Notes under the pieces: generated by a model | The model's input: the letters and a program-made list of their open reading frames with translations, nothing else | Told to the model about the DNA's origin: nothing | Databases searched by the model: none | Made by a program: the position numbers and the translations under genes | Assembly: GCA_963971225.1 (NCBI GenBank) | Contig: OZ020267.1 | Location: 103,303,729 to 103,367,728 of the forward strand | Origin: Melieria omissa | Lineage: Eukaryota; Arthropoda; Insecta; Diptera; Ulidiidae | Direction of reading: 5' to 3' | DNA length: 64,000 bases | Shown here: piece by piece, positions 35,746 to 46,859 of the stretch | How the letters are laid out: every line of letters starts with the position of its first letter | How positions within the stretch are numbered: the stretch's first letter is position 1

Positions 35746-35855
35746 GTTTTTGAGCGCAATACCCTTTAAAAACCATATTTGCTACCAATTTTTGTAACAA
35801 ACTATTAATTGGGGGGATATTTTGAACCCCAAAAGCTTCCTTGTGCGCGCCACTG
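35745..35855. mobile_element. Partial MITE of the CAGTGGCGCACAC family (right end)
   Basis: Contains AAACCATATTTGCTACCAAT, GGGGGGATATTTTGAACCCC and the right terminus TGCGCGCCACTG at 35844-35855. The left terminus is not clear. Confidence 0.5.
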
Positions 35856-35879
35856 CAAGAATACATAACTTCTATGATA

Positions 35880-37152
35880 CGCCTATGAAACCGGTAATTA
35901 TTTTTGAAAAAACACGTTTATTGTGAGGAAATGATTACAATTTTATTCTTCAAAGTAATGGCCATCGCTAGCTACACATTTTTCCCATCTCTCAGGCAAT
36001 TTATGGATGCTTCGCCAAAAAAATGTTTCGTCTTTTGCCTGAAACCAATCATCGATCCATTTTTTGACTTCTGCGTGAGAATTGAAGCGCCGTTCCATTA
36101 ATGCGTGGCCCATCGATGCGAACATATGATAATCCGAAGGCGCCAAGTCTGGTGAGTAAGCCGCATGAGCAAGAGCTTCCCAGTTGTACGATGCAACCAA
36201 TTCTTTGGTGGCTCTAGTGCGGTGTGGTGGTGCGTTGTCATCGAGGAAAATCACTTTGTGTTGCCTGGCTTCATATTCTGGGCGTTTTTGGCGTATAGCA
36301 CGGTTCAAATCGGCCAATTGTTGTTGGTAACGTTCACCGTTAACCGTTTCACCAGGTTTTAGAAGGTCATACCATATGACACCACGCTGGTCCCAGAAAA
36401 CACATGGCATGGCCTTCTTTCCGAAGCGATCTGGCCTTGCGGTCGGTTGCGCACTTTCGCCGCGGTTAACATACGATCTTTTTCGTTTGGGATTCTTGAA
36501 ATAGACCCACTTTTCATAACCAGTTACGATTCGATGCAAAAACGACTTTCTTTTGTACCGGGCGAGCAGCATTTCACAAGTGGTTTTTCGGTTTTCTTGC
36601 TGCCTTTCAGTCAGTTCATGTGGCACCCATCTACCGACCTTTAAAATTTTTCCCATTGCTTTTAAACGTTTTCCGACGGTCCGACGGTCAACACCCAATT
36701 GTTCTGCGAGCTGTTCTTGCGTTTGGCCATCATCTTCATCGAGCAATGCTTGCAATTCGGCGTCTTCAAACTTTTTTGGTGGCCGGCCACGCTCCTCGTT
36801 TCTCACATCAAAATCACCACTTTTAAATTTATTGAACCACTCGTTACACTGTGTGCAACCAAGAGCATGCTCGCCGTAAGCTTCCACAAGCATTCGATGC
36901 GATTCAGAAGCGTTTTTTCTTAAAATGGTAACACAAAATTAACTGTGTCCGCAAATCGTAATTTGTAGGCACGTAATCCGACATTTTCCGAAGCGTAAAC
37001 AATGCGTTGTTGGATGAAACTTGACAAATTGTGAACTGAATATTGTTGACATATGACAGAAGAAGTAAACATGACATTTGGTACGGTTCCGAAGTTTATA
37101 AATATTCGGCTATGTTATTTACCGGTAGATGTCGTTACCGGTTTCATAGGCG
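35880..37152 (-). mobile_element. mariner transposon (mauritiana-like), near full length, about 1273 bp
   Basis: Inverted termini CGCCTATGAAACCGGTAA at 35880-35897 and its complement at 37135-37152 bound the element, which has the normal mariner length. The left flank is TA; the right flank is CATA, so the duplication is imperfect. The - strand carries an almost complete transposase. Its similarity to the Mos1-type mauritiana subfamily (KVGRWVPHELTERQ, RYKRKSFLHRIVTG, LPERWEKCVASDGHYF) is recognised from family knowledge. Confidence 0.9.
35943..36984 (-). pseudogene. mariner transposase, one frameshift and first catalytic Asp changed to Tyr
   Basis: ATG at 36984-36982 starts MSDYVPTNYDLRTQLIL. 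A run of six T on the + strand at 36913-36918, where five would keep the frame, shifts the reading. The remaining 316 codons (36893-35943) are open to the stop. Domains in order: HTH (TQCNEWFNKFKSGDFDV), AT-hook/second HTH (EQLAEQLGVDRRTVGKRLK), then the catalytic core. The first catalytic residue is lost (IVTGYEKW instead of a GDEKW motif). The second is kept but its preceding His is Asp (FLDDNAPPH). The third is kept (YSPDLAPSDYHMF). It is one indel and one codon away from looking intact, so a relatively young copy. Confidence 0.92.
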
Positions 37153-37159
37153 CATACCT

Positions 37160-37400
37160 GGTAGATATACGACCTTGACTGAATTTAAGGCACAAAAAAT
37201 AAAATTATTTTCTAAAAAAAAACAACAAAATGACTTACATAAATTAAAATTCGTCTTTACAATTGTAAAATATTGCTAAATGTTATTTTTGTGACAAGTG
37301 TCACAATATTGATTCATGTAATTGAAATACGTTAATAATCTAGAAATAATTTTTTTTCATTGAATATTTATTTTTTATATATTTTTTGTCGATCAGAAGG
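37160..37400. other. Noncoding gap
   Basis: AT-rich and without features. Confidence 0.5.
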
Positions 37401-38220
37401 TCTTTCAAAGTTTATCATAATTTTCCGTTTTGAACTACAACGAAGGACTTTGGTTATGATCTTCGTTTAAAGGACCCTTAAGGAGTCTGGAGAATGAACG
37501 ACATAAACCATTGCAACTATCTCTCCACAGTGTTGCCAGCACTGAAAACACTTTTCCCAAAATCCTAAAAAACCTGAAAATTCCTACCAAAAATTAAAAA
37601 AAATCTCCTAACAATTTTTGTATTTTTTTTATTTCAACTTCTCATAAACAATAAAAAATATATTAATTTGTTTTTTATTGATCTGCGTTTGAAGGACGTT
37701 AAAGCAGTCTGAAGAATGAACGAGAGAAACCATGGCATCTCTCCTCAGTGTTGAAATTACTTTTTCTAAATCCTAAAAAAACCTGAAAATTCCTCTCAAA
37801 AACTAAAAAATCGACTAACAATTTTTTTATTTTTGCCAATATAAACTACGGATTAAACTTATTATAAAAAATTAAAAATATATTAAATTGTTTTTATTGA
37901 TCTCCGTTTGAAGGGCTCCAAAGTATTCTAAAATATGGACTACTTATGATATGAAAACCCAGAAAATGAACGAGAGAAACCATTGCAACCTTCTCTGCTG
38001 AATGTTGCCAGTTACCTGAAATGACTGTTTCCTAAATTAAAAAATAAGCTGAAATTTCCTTCCAAAAATTTAAAAAGTCTCTAAACAATTTTTTTATTTT
38101 CATTATTATAAACTAAGGTCTAAAATTCTCTCCCTTAAATCTTAAATAAACCTGAAATTTCCTCCCAAAAAGTTAAAAAATCTCCTTCTCATAAAAAATA
38201 TATAAATTTCTTTCTTATTG
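37400..38220 (+). repeat. Satellite-like tandem repeat, period about 221 bp, 3+ copies
   Basis: GATCTTCGTTTAAAGGACC, GATCTGCGTTTGAAGGACG and GATCTCCGTTTGAAGGGC begin units near 37458, 37680 and 37900. Shared parts include GAATGAACGAGAGAAACC, CTGAAAATTCC, CTAACAATTTTT and TAAAAAATATATTAA. A partial fourth unit reaches about 38220, and isolated pieces (CCAACACTGTCTCTCCTGC) occur at 38505. Confidence 0.8.
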
Positions 38221-39600
38221 TACTCTTTTTTTATTAAGCTTAACAAAAACTTAACACAAACAAAAGATGTCGGTCTGAAATTCGCTTGTGTAAACTTCCT
38301 GCTTTCGTTCAATCATACAATTTTTTGAAGTAAATTAGACGTTTTCAATCTTCAGCTTTTAATATTCAAGACTTCAGTTACACTAATGATGCCAACATCA
38401 TAACCATCAAAATCTCGTTAACTTACTCCTAAATAATTATTCCTCCTAAAAATTCTTCTAAAATGCCAAGAATCTCCTAATCTAGGAGGAGATCTCCTAA
38501 ACTGCCAACACTGTCTCTCCTGCTTAGTTCAAATCCATCTGCCTACCCTACTGTAACTTATCTCCCACACATAATTAGCAATCTTCCTTTTTGTACAGTT
38601 GTGCGTAATTTTTTAAAACTTGCGTCATTTCGACATTGTTCGCGCTATTAATTTGCACATTGACATTATGAGGTCAGGTTCAGAGTGACGAAGATCGATG
38701 CGCTTGGCCCAGTAAATGTTCCCGATTTTACCAGCTGTCAATGATGCATGAATTTTGTTCGAAATATTCTACAACAACTACTGAATATTGAAGTTGTAAG
38801 CATTCACATGCATCAATTATGCATTGCCATAGATTAGAACCAACGACATTCCCACGATGATGAATGTTTGAGGGTACAAAGTTGGAAATATTAAATGATA
38901 ATCATAATAATCGTAAATATATGCATATATACACATATATATTATGAAGCATTGCCGGCCTATGGGCTTTGCTGTAGATGACTTCAGCGTTATTTTTTCC
39001 ATAATTGTGCGTGTAAGTGTGTCTTTATGATTGTCCGAAAGACAAACAATGGGGTTTATTGCTCTACTTGCAGGCGTTGTTCGAAAGTGTGATAACAACT
39101 TTTAAAAAACAAAAATACTGAATTTGAATTTTTACATACAAACAAAAAACTGACGTGTGACATAATTTGTGGCTTTCAATTGATACAAATTTGATATTTT
39201 CTTTTAATTTATTTGTACTTTTTGCTAATAATTTTTGTTATCAGAACTAAATTTTGTAGTGATTAATGTTCAATTATTCATACAAAGTTTTGAAATATTT
39301 TCTTTTTTTCAGCAATTGGCGCTCCGCTGCTGCTTTTGTTTGGTGCTGGAAGATGTGTTGATAACAAATCGAAATTGGAGCAGAAAAGAAACGAGAAACC
39401 ACCAAACAAATTCTCATTTATTTCAAATTTTTGTGCTTGAAATTGAATTTTGTTTTTTGTTTTTTTTTTGGTGCAATTGAATTTTTATGAATGAAATATT
39501 TTTGTGAGACTTGAATTGACCTAAAAAGTGAAACAGCAATGGGGATCAATTGTCGATGGAAGATAATGCAACGAGTGTCGCTGATGAGGTAAGTTGGTGA
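38221..39600. other. Noncoding stretch, nothing recognised
   Basis: No gene-like frame. An (AT)n run of about 22 bp lies at 39609-39631. Confidence 0.55.
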
Positions 39601-39671
39601 GGGAAAATATATATATATATATATATATATACTTATTTCTAAGTATGTATGGTACATAGTATATATTTATT

Positions 39672-39822
39672 CAGTGATGCATACAAGTGGGGTTTTGGGT
39701 CTCAAACTCTTCAAAATATCTGCTTGTTATAAACAATTTGAGTGTCAAATATGGTTTCAAATGGTATGAAGATTAAAAGTTGTGAGAAAGAACCCCAAAG
39801 ATGAAATCATTTGTAAGCCACT
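39672..39822. mobile_element. Short MITE of the CAGTGGCGCACAC family
   Basis: Starts CAGTGATGCATACAAGTGGG and ends GTAAGCCACT. The core AATATGGTTTCAAATGGTAT and TTAAAAGTTGTGAG match other copies. Another copy follows directly at 39835. Confidence 0.6.
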
Positions 39823-39834
39823 AATGCAATTAAA

Positions 39835-39968
39835 CAGTAGCGCACACAGCATTTAATTTTGGGCGGGTTTGCGTACAACTTTTGAGTTGAATACCATTCG
39901 AAACCATATTTTGTACCAGAAATTTTCGTGTTTGGGGAGGTTTTAACCCCCCCCCAAATGAAAACAGC
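39835..39968. mobile_element. Short MITE of the CAGTGGCGCACAC family, second in tandem
   Basis: Starts CAGTAGCGCACACAGC and contains GCGTACAACTTTTGAGTTG, ATTCGAAACCATATTTTG and a GGGGAGG / CCCCCCCC inner inverted segment. Its core runs in the opposite sense to the copy at 39672. The right terminus is degraded. Confidence 0.55.
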
Positions 39969-39969
39969 A

Positions 39970-41040
39970 AACATAAAGTCACAAGATTAAACAGAAAGAC
40001 GCGCATGGAATGGTAGGGAAAGGAGGCAAAGTTATATAAAAAAAATATGAATAAATATGAAAGAAATGTCTCTAAAACGAGTTGAAAAAGTGATAATTAA
40101 ATCTTCAATGGAGAATAAAAAATGGAAGGAAAGTCAAGGTGTATAAAAAAATAAGTTACAAAAGAGATTAATAACAGAAAAGAGTCTTAGGAAAGCTGGT
40201 TTAAGGGGGGTAAGCAGGAATAACCGCATAGATTTCTGCTAGTCGATCCATTAATAAGTTGTAAATAGTGGTGATCCGTTAGAATACAAATGCATTTTGC
40301 GAATATGGCTTTGAGTTCTAGAACATTCGAGTAAATAGCTTTTAGTATTCAATACGAAATGTTTAATTATGGTGAATAGAAAAAATCTATAAAATTCGAG
40401 TATGTGATAGTGTACCCATTAGTTCTTACGATAGAATTAAAAAAAAGACTTTTGGAAATTTTTATGAATATTAAAAAAACAATAGGAAATTTTCATGGAT
40501 ATTTAAAGATCAAGTTTTAAAAGGAATACTTGTTCGTTCTTGCGCACCGAAAAATGTTTTTTTTTAACTCTAAAACTTTGTCTTTCAAATGAAAATTAAT
40601 TTTTTTTAATAATTTTTTTAAATATTTCAAAGCCCATTAAAAAAGTTCTGACGTCTGAGAAAGTTGAACTTAAAACGCAGTTTTCCAATATTTGACTCCT
40701 AGTTTTAAGAGTATATACATTTTTTCTTGTGTATAGAGAAAATTAAATTGGACTGGAAAACAAGAAAGATATTCATCATTGATGTTGAATAGTGAAATCT
40801 ACAATTTTATTATAAACCAACCTGACCCGATCTAAAATGTATGCAATCATGTAGTAAAGTTCGCAAGATTTGTCTACAAGCTTTCAGCTTGCTTTTGTGT
40901 TTGTTTTCTAATAGCTTTGGCAACAGGAAATTCTCATCATTCTACACTTTCGAGTGACAACATATTTTCGACTCACTCCAGTTCGACTCGATGCTGTGTG
41001 CAATATTGTTTCTTAATTATGGCGCACACCCCAACATAAA
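39970..41040. other. Noncoding stretch, nothing recognised
   Basis: AT-rich and without features. Confidence 0.55.
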
Positions 41041-41049
41041 AGGCCATAA

Positions 41050-41660
41050 ATCATAACGAAAACCTCAAAGCTGTCTCGTTGAACTCGCAGCTCTGCGAGG
41101 GAGGAGGGGCAGCTCCTATTACTCAACCGAATACCAAGAAAGCCGGGCACGTCGCATCGCCCGTGCGACACCACGTCTGCGATGCGCCACTATCTCCTCA
41201 ACCGAAACCGCTCTACCGCAACGCGTTGGCCGGCCTCGTGTGTGCGCGATCCACAGGCAAATAATTAAAAAGCAAAAGTGCTGAACATTCTGCCGAAAAA
41301 TAGTTTATAGTTTAATTGATTTTAATTGGTTAATAGTTGGGACTGGGTTACAGTGACGCACCGTTTCCGTACCGAACGCGCCGCCCGGTGGGAACGCCTG
41401 CATGACCGGCTCATTGCGGCTTTTCGGCAGTTTTGTTGCTGTTGCTCGCTCGCTTAGTGACACTTGCTCGCCCTCAATGTCAGCGGCACCTCGCCGAAGG
41501 CCCCAAAAGCGCCCCGGAAAGTTGAAGCTTTTGCCTATTCATGCTGCTGGCTGTTGCCTGTTATTGTTGTTATGGCGTTATGCTTTATGACCGACGCAGA
41601 GTCACTTAAAAGCCATCATGAGGCTCTGAAAACCAAGCTGAGAATTTAACGAGTTGCTTT
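41050..41660 (+). other. GC-richer island with a short signal-peptide-like frame (candidate 5' exon)
   Basis: This island is clearly GC-richer than its surroundings. An ATG at 41479 in a good insect context (CTCAATGTCAGC) opens MSAAPRRRPQKRPGKLKLLP followed by IHAAGCCLLLLLWRYAL and a stop at 41588-41590. A basic head and a Leu-rich core would suit a signal peptide. An overlapping frame runs 41464-41649. It lies upstream of and on the same strand as the ADAMTS-like exon at 61807, so it could be the leader exon of that gene. However, no strong GT splice donor is seen before either stop, so this stays speculative. Confidence 0.2.
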
Positions 41661-42340
41661 TGTTGTTGGTTGGTGTTTAGTGTCAGGGTGGGTGGTGTCC
41701 GCAAGCGGCGGTCGAGTGGCGTTTGCAGCTTGGAATTTCGTTTGGCACGCGCCTCTTTTTCGAGCTTCGTCCGTTTCTATTTGTATTTTTGCTTTGTGCT
41801 TCATCGTTGTTTTTTTTTTGAATGTGTGTCTTTAATGAATTTATGGTTTTTTAACAGGAAAATCGTGGCAGAATTTATGGTTGTTGGGTTATTTATTTAT
41901 TTAGTGTTTTTTTGTTGTTGTTTGAAATTCCAATTTTAATTTCTTGCACAAAAAAGCAGCGCGTAAAAGTCTTTAAGCTGATTAAAAAATTTATTTACGA
42001 GCTATTGAGTGAATTGTTGTTATTACAACAATTGTTATTGCTATAATTGCTGTAGTACTGTTACAATGGTGCTTATGTTTTGCTCGCCACTGTTGGTGCT
42101 GTGTAAATGTAATTGAAGCTCTGGGTGTTGCTATTTAGTCATTTAAACCGAACGTGATTTACAAAGTGTTTCTTAGGAAAAAGCCGTTTCGAAAATTTGC
42201 GATTAACAAAAAGTTTCTTAGGAAAATTGAGTTTTGAAAATTTTCGAAATTCAGGTTCTAAAGGGAGAAAATATGGATTAAATTTTTATATTCAGGAACG
42301 TGGAGATGAAAATTAAAAGAATCGCATAAGTGCGCCCTTG
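41661..42340. other. Noncoding stretch, nothing recognised
   Basis: T-rich sequence; the 89-codon frame at 41670-41939 has no family motif. Confidence 0.5.
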
Positions 42341-42344
42341 CTCA

Positions 42345-42400
42345 AAAACCCGCTTTCGGATTCGGCGTTAAACTGTAGGTCCCCTCCCTCCCTTACCCAG
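42345..42400 (-). repeat. Fragment of the dispersed GGGGACCTACAGTTT repeat
   Basis: On the - strand it reads GGAGGGGACCTACAGTTTAA then CGCCGAATCCGAAAGCGGG, matching the block at 370-425. Probably a retrotransposon-derived fragment. Confidence 0.45.
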
Positions 42401-43450
42401 TCCGTTTTAAATGTATGTTGTAACACATGTTGAAAAAATAGTGTTGCATACACATTTCAAACGGGTGGAATTTGTGGTATCACAACGGGTCATATAGGCC
42501 TTAGTGTGTCTCATGCAGAGGCAGCCACTACAACCAACCAACCAAGGGGGTTTCTCATTTACCTATAAACGTTTTTTTGTGTTATTTTTTTTAATTTATG
42601 TTTCAGAAACCTCAGCAGATACTTGAACGTTGTTTTTTTGTGTTTTAACACACTTACAAAAATTTTCATTTTTGTCGATAATGCAAAATTTAGCACTGTA
42701 TGACCGCTGGACTGATCCTGGCATTTTGGTGAAGAGCCATTTTTGCGAGAAAAATATTCGGTCTGGTGCTTCTGAGAGCCATAATCAAATTTTTTAATTA
42801 AAAATTTTAAATATTTTAAATAAAAATGTTCAATGCATTACAATTTGTTTGATTTTTTTCTAATTTTTGACATTTTTTGCACCACAAACCACTTTAAAAA
42901 AACCTTTGGCATGTACAGACAAAATCGTAGTTTGGGCTTTCGAGAGAAAGGTGCTAAACAAAATAAAAATCAAGTAAATCGGTCAATACGTCTCTAGGAA
43001 ATGTTCCCTAACAGATTAGAAAACGTGATTTCGAGAGAATTGCTTTTAAAGTTTTGAAACCGTGTGCTCACGTTTCTTGCGGCCGACCGGTTTAGGGTCT
43101 ATATCCCAGAGACATTTTCGAATGAAGAAGAATTCTTGAGCACAGTTATTCTGCAATAGTTATACTTTAAAAATATGTCAACAAATGTTTTTCTGTTTTG
43201 AAAATTTGTAAGTGAGAACCTCCATAAATCAAAAACAATGTGACATAAACTTTTTCAGTTTTTTAAGAACCACAATCTAGACAGGTCAATAATGGGTTAA
43301 GGTTTGTATACGACAAAAGTGGACTTTAAACTTGGCGAAAAAAACTTCAAATTATAAATAATTCGACATGTGTTTTTTTCATATTTCGAAAATCTATATC
43401 TGCTCACAATACTGAATGAAAAAAATTAGAAATAATAAACATTTTAGATA
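42401..43450. other. Noncoding stretch, nothing recognised
   Basis: No gene. A short piece near 42480-42545 (GGGTCATATAGGCC, GCAGCCACTACAACC) may be another retroelement scrap. Confidence 0.5.
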
Positions 43451-43454
43451 ATAA

Positions 43455-45264
43455 CACAGTACAACAATTTTAAACTTTTTGTGTGCAACAGAGTAACGAC
43501 CATATATTCCTGAAAGAGGACGTCGTACTGATCATTTTTGCAGAACAAAGTAATAGTCCAGCACGTCTGAGTTTTTTGTAATTCGCACATAAAGGTTAAA
43601 GGGGTCTCTATAGACTTTTACACGGAAAGTATAAAAACTAGAAGAGCTAGAGCTTTGATATCTAAGGCAAAGTTGTTCGCAATAAAAATTTGAATATTTT
43701 TTATGTACACATGAACCCCTCACCCCCTTTCTTACCCCCCTTTTGCACGATTTTCGGGAAATTTTTTCATAAAAAGCTTGTATTGAGTAAAATATTGCAA
43801 AAAATACCATATTGTCTTTTGGGCAAATATTCCCCATTAAATAATAGGAGGGGTCTTTAACCACCAAAACTTTCTCAAAACTTCCCCCAAGAAAATAAAA
43901 AGCCTTAAACACGAAACCTTCATTAAATAATCTTTTCATAAATTGCTAATTCTGCTTGAGATGTTGAGAAAAATGTTGAATATTAAAAAAAAAACTCTTT
44001 CCCATTGAATAATAGTTTAGGTGGTCTCCAAACAAGAAGTCCTCTCTTAATAAAATAAACAATTTTTATGATTTCAAAAAGACGCTTTCGCTTTACGGGA
44101 ATGCGCAGATGGGTCAATATTGCGATTCAAATTCCAAACGTACTCAGCGAGGATTGCTACATTCTTCAAGTAGCTTCATTTGTTGATACAACTTTTCACT
44201 TTTTCATCAGAAACAGCCCCAAGAAGGCAAAGCCAGAACTTGGAAATTAACATATTTTCCCGATTTTAAGTCAAAATTTCATGAAATTTAGTTCAATGGA
44301 ATTGAAGTCATTCCGTCTGAATTGAAAGTATGTTTGTATCATCGGTACAAAAATATGCATCAAACAAGCATCCAATATCAAGTATTTTTTCCTCATCAGA
44401 AAACTTTTTTAAGTATTTTCAAAGTCGCATAATCGTGTAAATCGTTGTAATGAGGCTGAAGGGGACATTAAAAAAATCGGGCTTGTAAAAAAAAATGTGC
44501 ATTAAATGTTTAAAGGTAAAAAGGCCTTTTTGCATAACATGCATAGTGATTGAAAATATTGAATGTTTATAGGCTTCAGGGGTTTTGGCATCCAATACAC
44601 TGATGTTATAAAAAGCAATACGATTTTATCAAAGTCTTTTTTGAAATCATAAAAATTGTTTCTTTTATTAAGAGGAGACTTCTTAGGGTTGAATTGTTTG
44701 GAGACCACCTGAACTATTATTCAATGGGAAATAGTTTTTTTTTTCAATATTCAACATTTTTCTCAACATCTCAAGCAGAATTAGCAATTTATAAAAAGAT
44801 TATTTAATGAAGGTTTCGTGTTTAAGGCTTTTTATTTTCTTGGGGGAAGTTTTGAGAAAGTTTTGGTGTTTGAAGACCCCTCCTATTATTTAATGGGGAA
44901 TATTTGCCCAAAAGACAATATGGTATTTTTTGCAATATTTTACTCAATACAAGCTTTTTATGAAAAAATTTCCCGAAAATCGTGCAAAAGGGGGTAAGAA
45001 AGGGGGTGAGGGGTTCATGTGTACATAAAAAATATTCAAATTTTTATTGCGAACAACTTTGCCTTAGATATCAAAGCTCTAGCTCTTCTAGTTTTTATAC
45101 TTTCCGTGTAAAAGTCTATAGAGACCCCTTTAACCTTTATGTGCGAATTACAAAAAACTCAGACGTGCTGGACTATTACTTTGTTCTGCAAAAATGATCA
45201 GTACGACGTCCTCTTTCAGGAATATACGGTCGTTACTCTGTTGCAGAAATGCTGTTGTACAGTG
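43455..45264. mobile_element. Foldback-type transposon with ~630-bp inverted arms
   Basis: Two arms, 43455-44083 and 44634-45264, are near-identical inverted copies; about 420 bp compared by eye show only four differences. A 550-bp loop lies between them. The termini read CACAGTACAACA (left) and the complement of CACTGTACAACA (right), flanked by TAA on both sides (43452-43454, 45265-45267). CACTG-type ends with a 3-bp duplication recall CACTA/CMC elements; this is an inference. Each arm contains the same open stretch (- strand 43939-43532; + strand from 44797, split by a one-base indel), which has no recognised motif and is probably accidental. No transposase is seen in the loop. Confidence 0.85.
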
Positions 45265-45267
45265 TAA

Positions 45268-46310
45268 TTTTTTAAAATCAGAATATGACAGAATCAAGTG
45301 TTAGGTTAGGTTAGACTGTGAATCCCTACATATATTTTTATCTGAAGCAAACTAACAACCAATCCGGGGAAAATCAGTTCGGTCTCTAAATGAAGGACAG
45401 CAGATCCGATAACTCAACTTTTGCTTCTCAGGAATTTTTTCTTCTCTTCTTCTCACTGTCATTTTATTTTGAAGTTTTTAAATCCGATGCATTGCAGTCA
45501 TCACTCAAGTTTTTAACTAAACTTTTTGCCTTTTCCCTTGTCGCTTTTTTATTTTTAGTCAAAAGTCATTTCCCAACCCAATAGAAGAATTCTTTTGTAA
45601 GCATTCTTGCACGCAACTATTTCTCCGCCAACGATCGTTCTTATCGATACCGAGTACGAACGGTTGGCGCTTTGGGCCAACTGCCATGCACACACAGCCA
45701 CAAATGTGTGCCGCGCAAATGGTTTCAAACGGCGCATATGTAGTCGTCGTTGCCACCTGTCAGCGATTTTCATGCGCGTTTATATTTCTCTCATGTCTCA
45801 TATTTAAGTATTAACCAATTAATAGTGACTTGTTCTTGACTTTAGTGGGCGATAAAATCGCTTATCGGTTGCATTGCAATCGGGCGGTTGGTGTGCATGT
45901 GGTTGTTGTTGTTAGTGTTTGTGTTTTTGCTTTGTTGCTGCACATTGCGTGCGCACATGTCATGACAGTTTTGCGCTGATGAGATTGTTGTGCGCGTTCT
46001 GGTGTATACTTTGCGGCATTGTTGCTGTTATTGTTGTTTTCTGTATGAAAGTTAAATGTCATAATTTTCATGATTGACGTTTCGAGTTGATATTATAAAT
46101 GCATCGACTTGACTTTTAGCGGTCAAATAGTGTTTGCATGTTGGCGATGCTTGAGAAAATTGAGGTTTTTGTTGTTGTTAAATATTGTTGAACTGTTTGT
46201 TTGTTGTGGCAATGGGATGGGTCTATTTTGTGTTTTAAAGTGGTGTTGGAATTACTTTAGTCACTATGCTGCCACTGTCTAGTTGTCCACGACAAGTGAC
46301 CATTTTGTGG
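45268..46310. other. Noncoding stretch, nothing firm
   Basis: TTAGGTTAGGTTAGA at 45300-45314 resembles the 3' end of the LINE at 21085 and may be a remnant. No gene is recognised. Confidence 0.5.
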
Positions 46311-46859
46311 GATGTTAACTCTTTTGCTATTTTGTTGACATATGGCAACATGTTACCGATATTAATAAATTTAATATTTAAGTTAAGAGAAGAGTCGTAT
46401 GCAGGTTTTTTGAAAGTTTTATCTTTACATTGTGAAGAAAGATGATGCAGAAAAAAGAAACATTTTTTACTTGACTCTTTACGTCAATTCAGATAACATA
46501 TAGTTTTTAAATAATTAATAATTTTTAATTATTAAAGAAATACGAAATTAATAAACTGTATACTTAAGTTTAAAGAAGAACGTTTCAGAAAGTGGGATCT
46601 TAATCCTTTCGTTATTTTGTTAACATATCGCAACATGTTACTTTGTGGACGTGTGGCTCCTCTAGGACTTCTAGAATACATCTTTTTGTTAGTCCTGAGA
46701 ATAGTTTGAAGTTTTAGAAATGGTATGAAATTAAAATATTGAATATTTCAGTTAAGACAAGAGCAGTATGCAGGTTTTTTGAAAGTTCTATCTTTACATG
46801 TAGATGCAGAAAAACGAAGAGGAATTTTTCATTTGACTTTTTACTTCAACTGAGATGTA

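Noticed and set aside
43532..45197. Two similar ORFs on opposite strands taken as duplicated genes
   Set aside because: They are the two arms of the foldback element; the frame is broken by a one-base indel in one arm and has no known motif.
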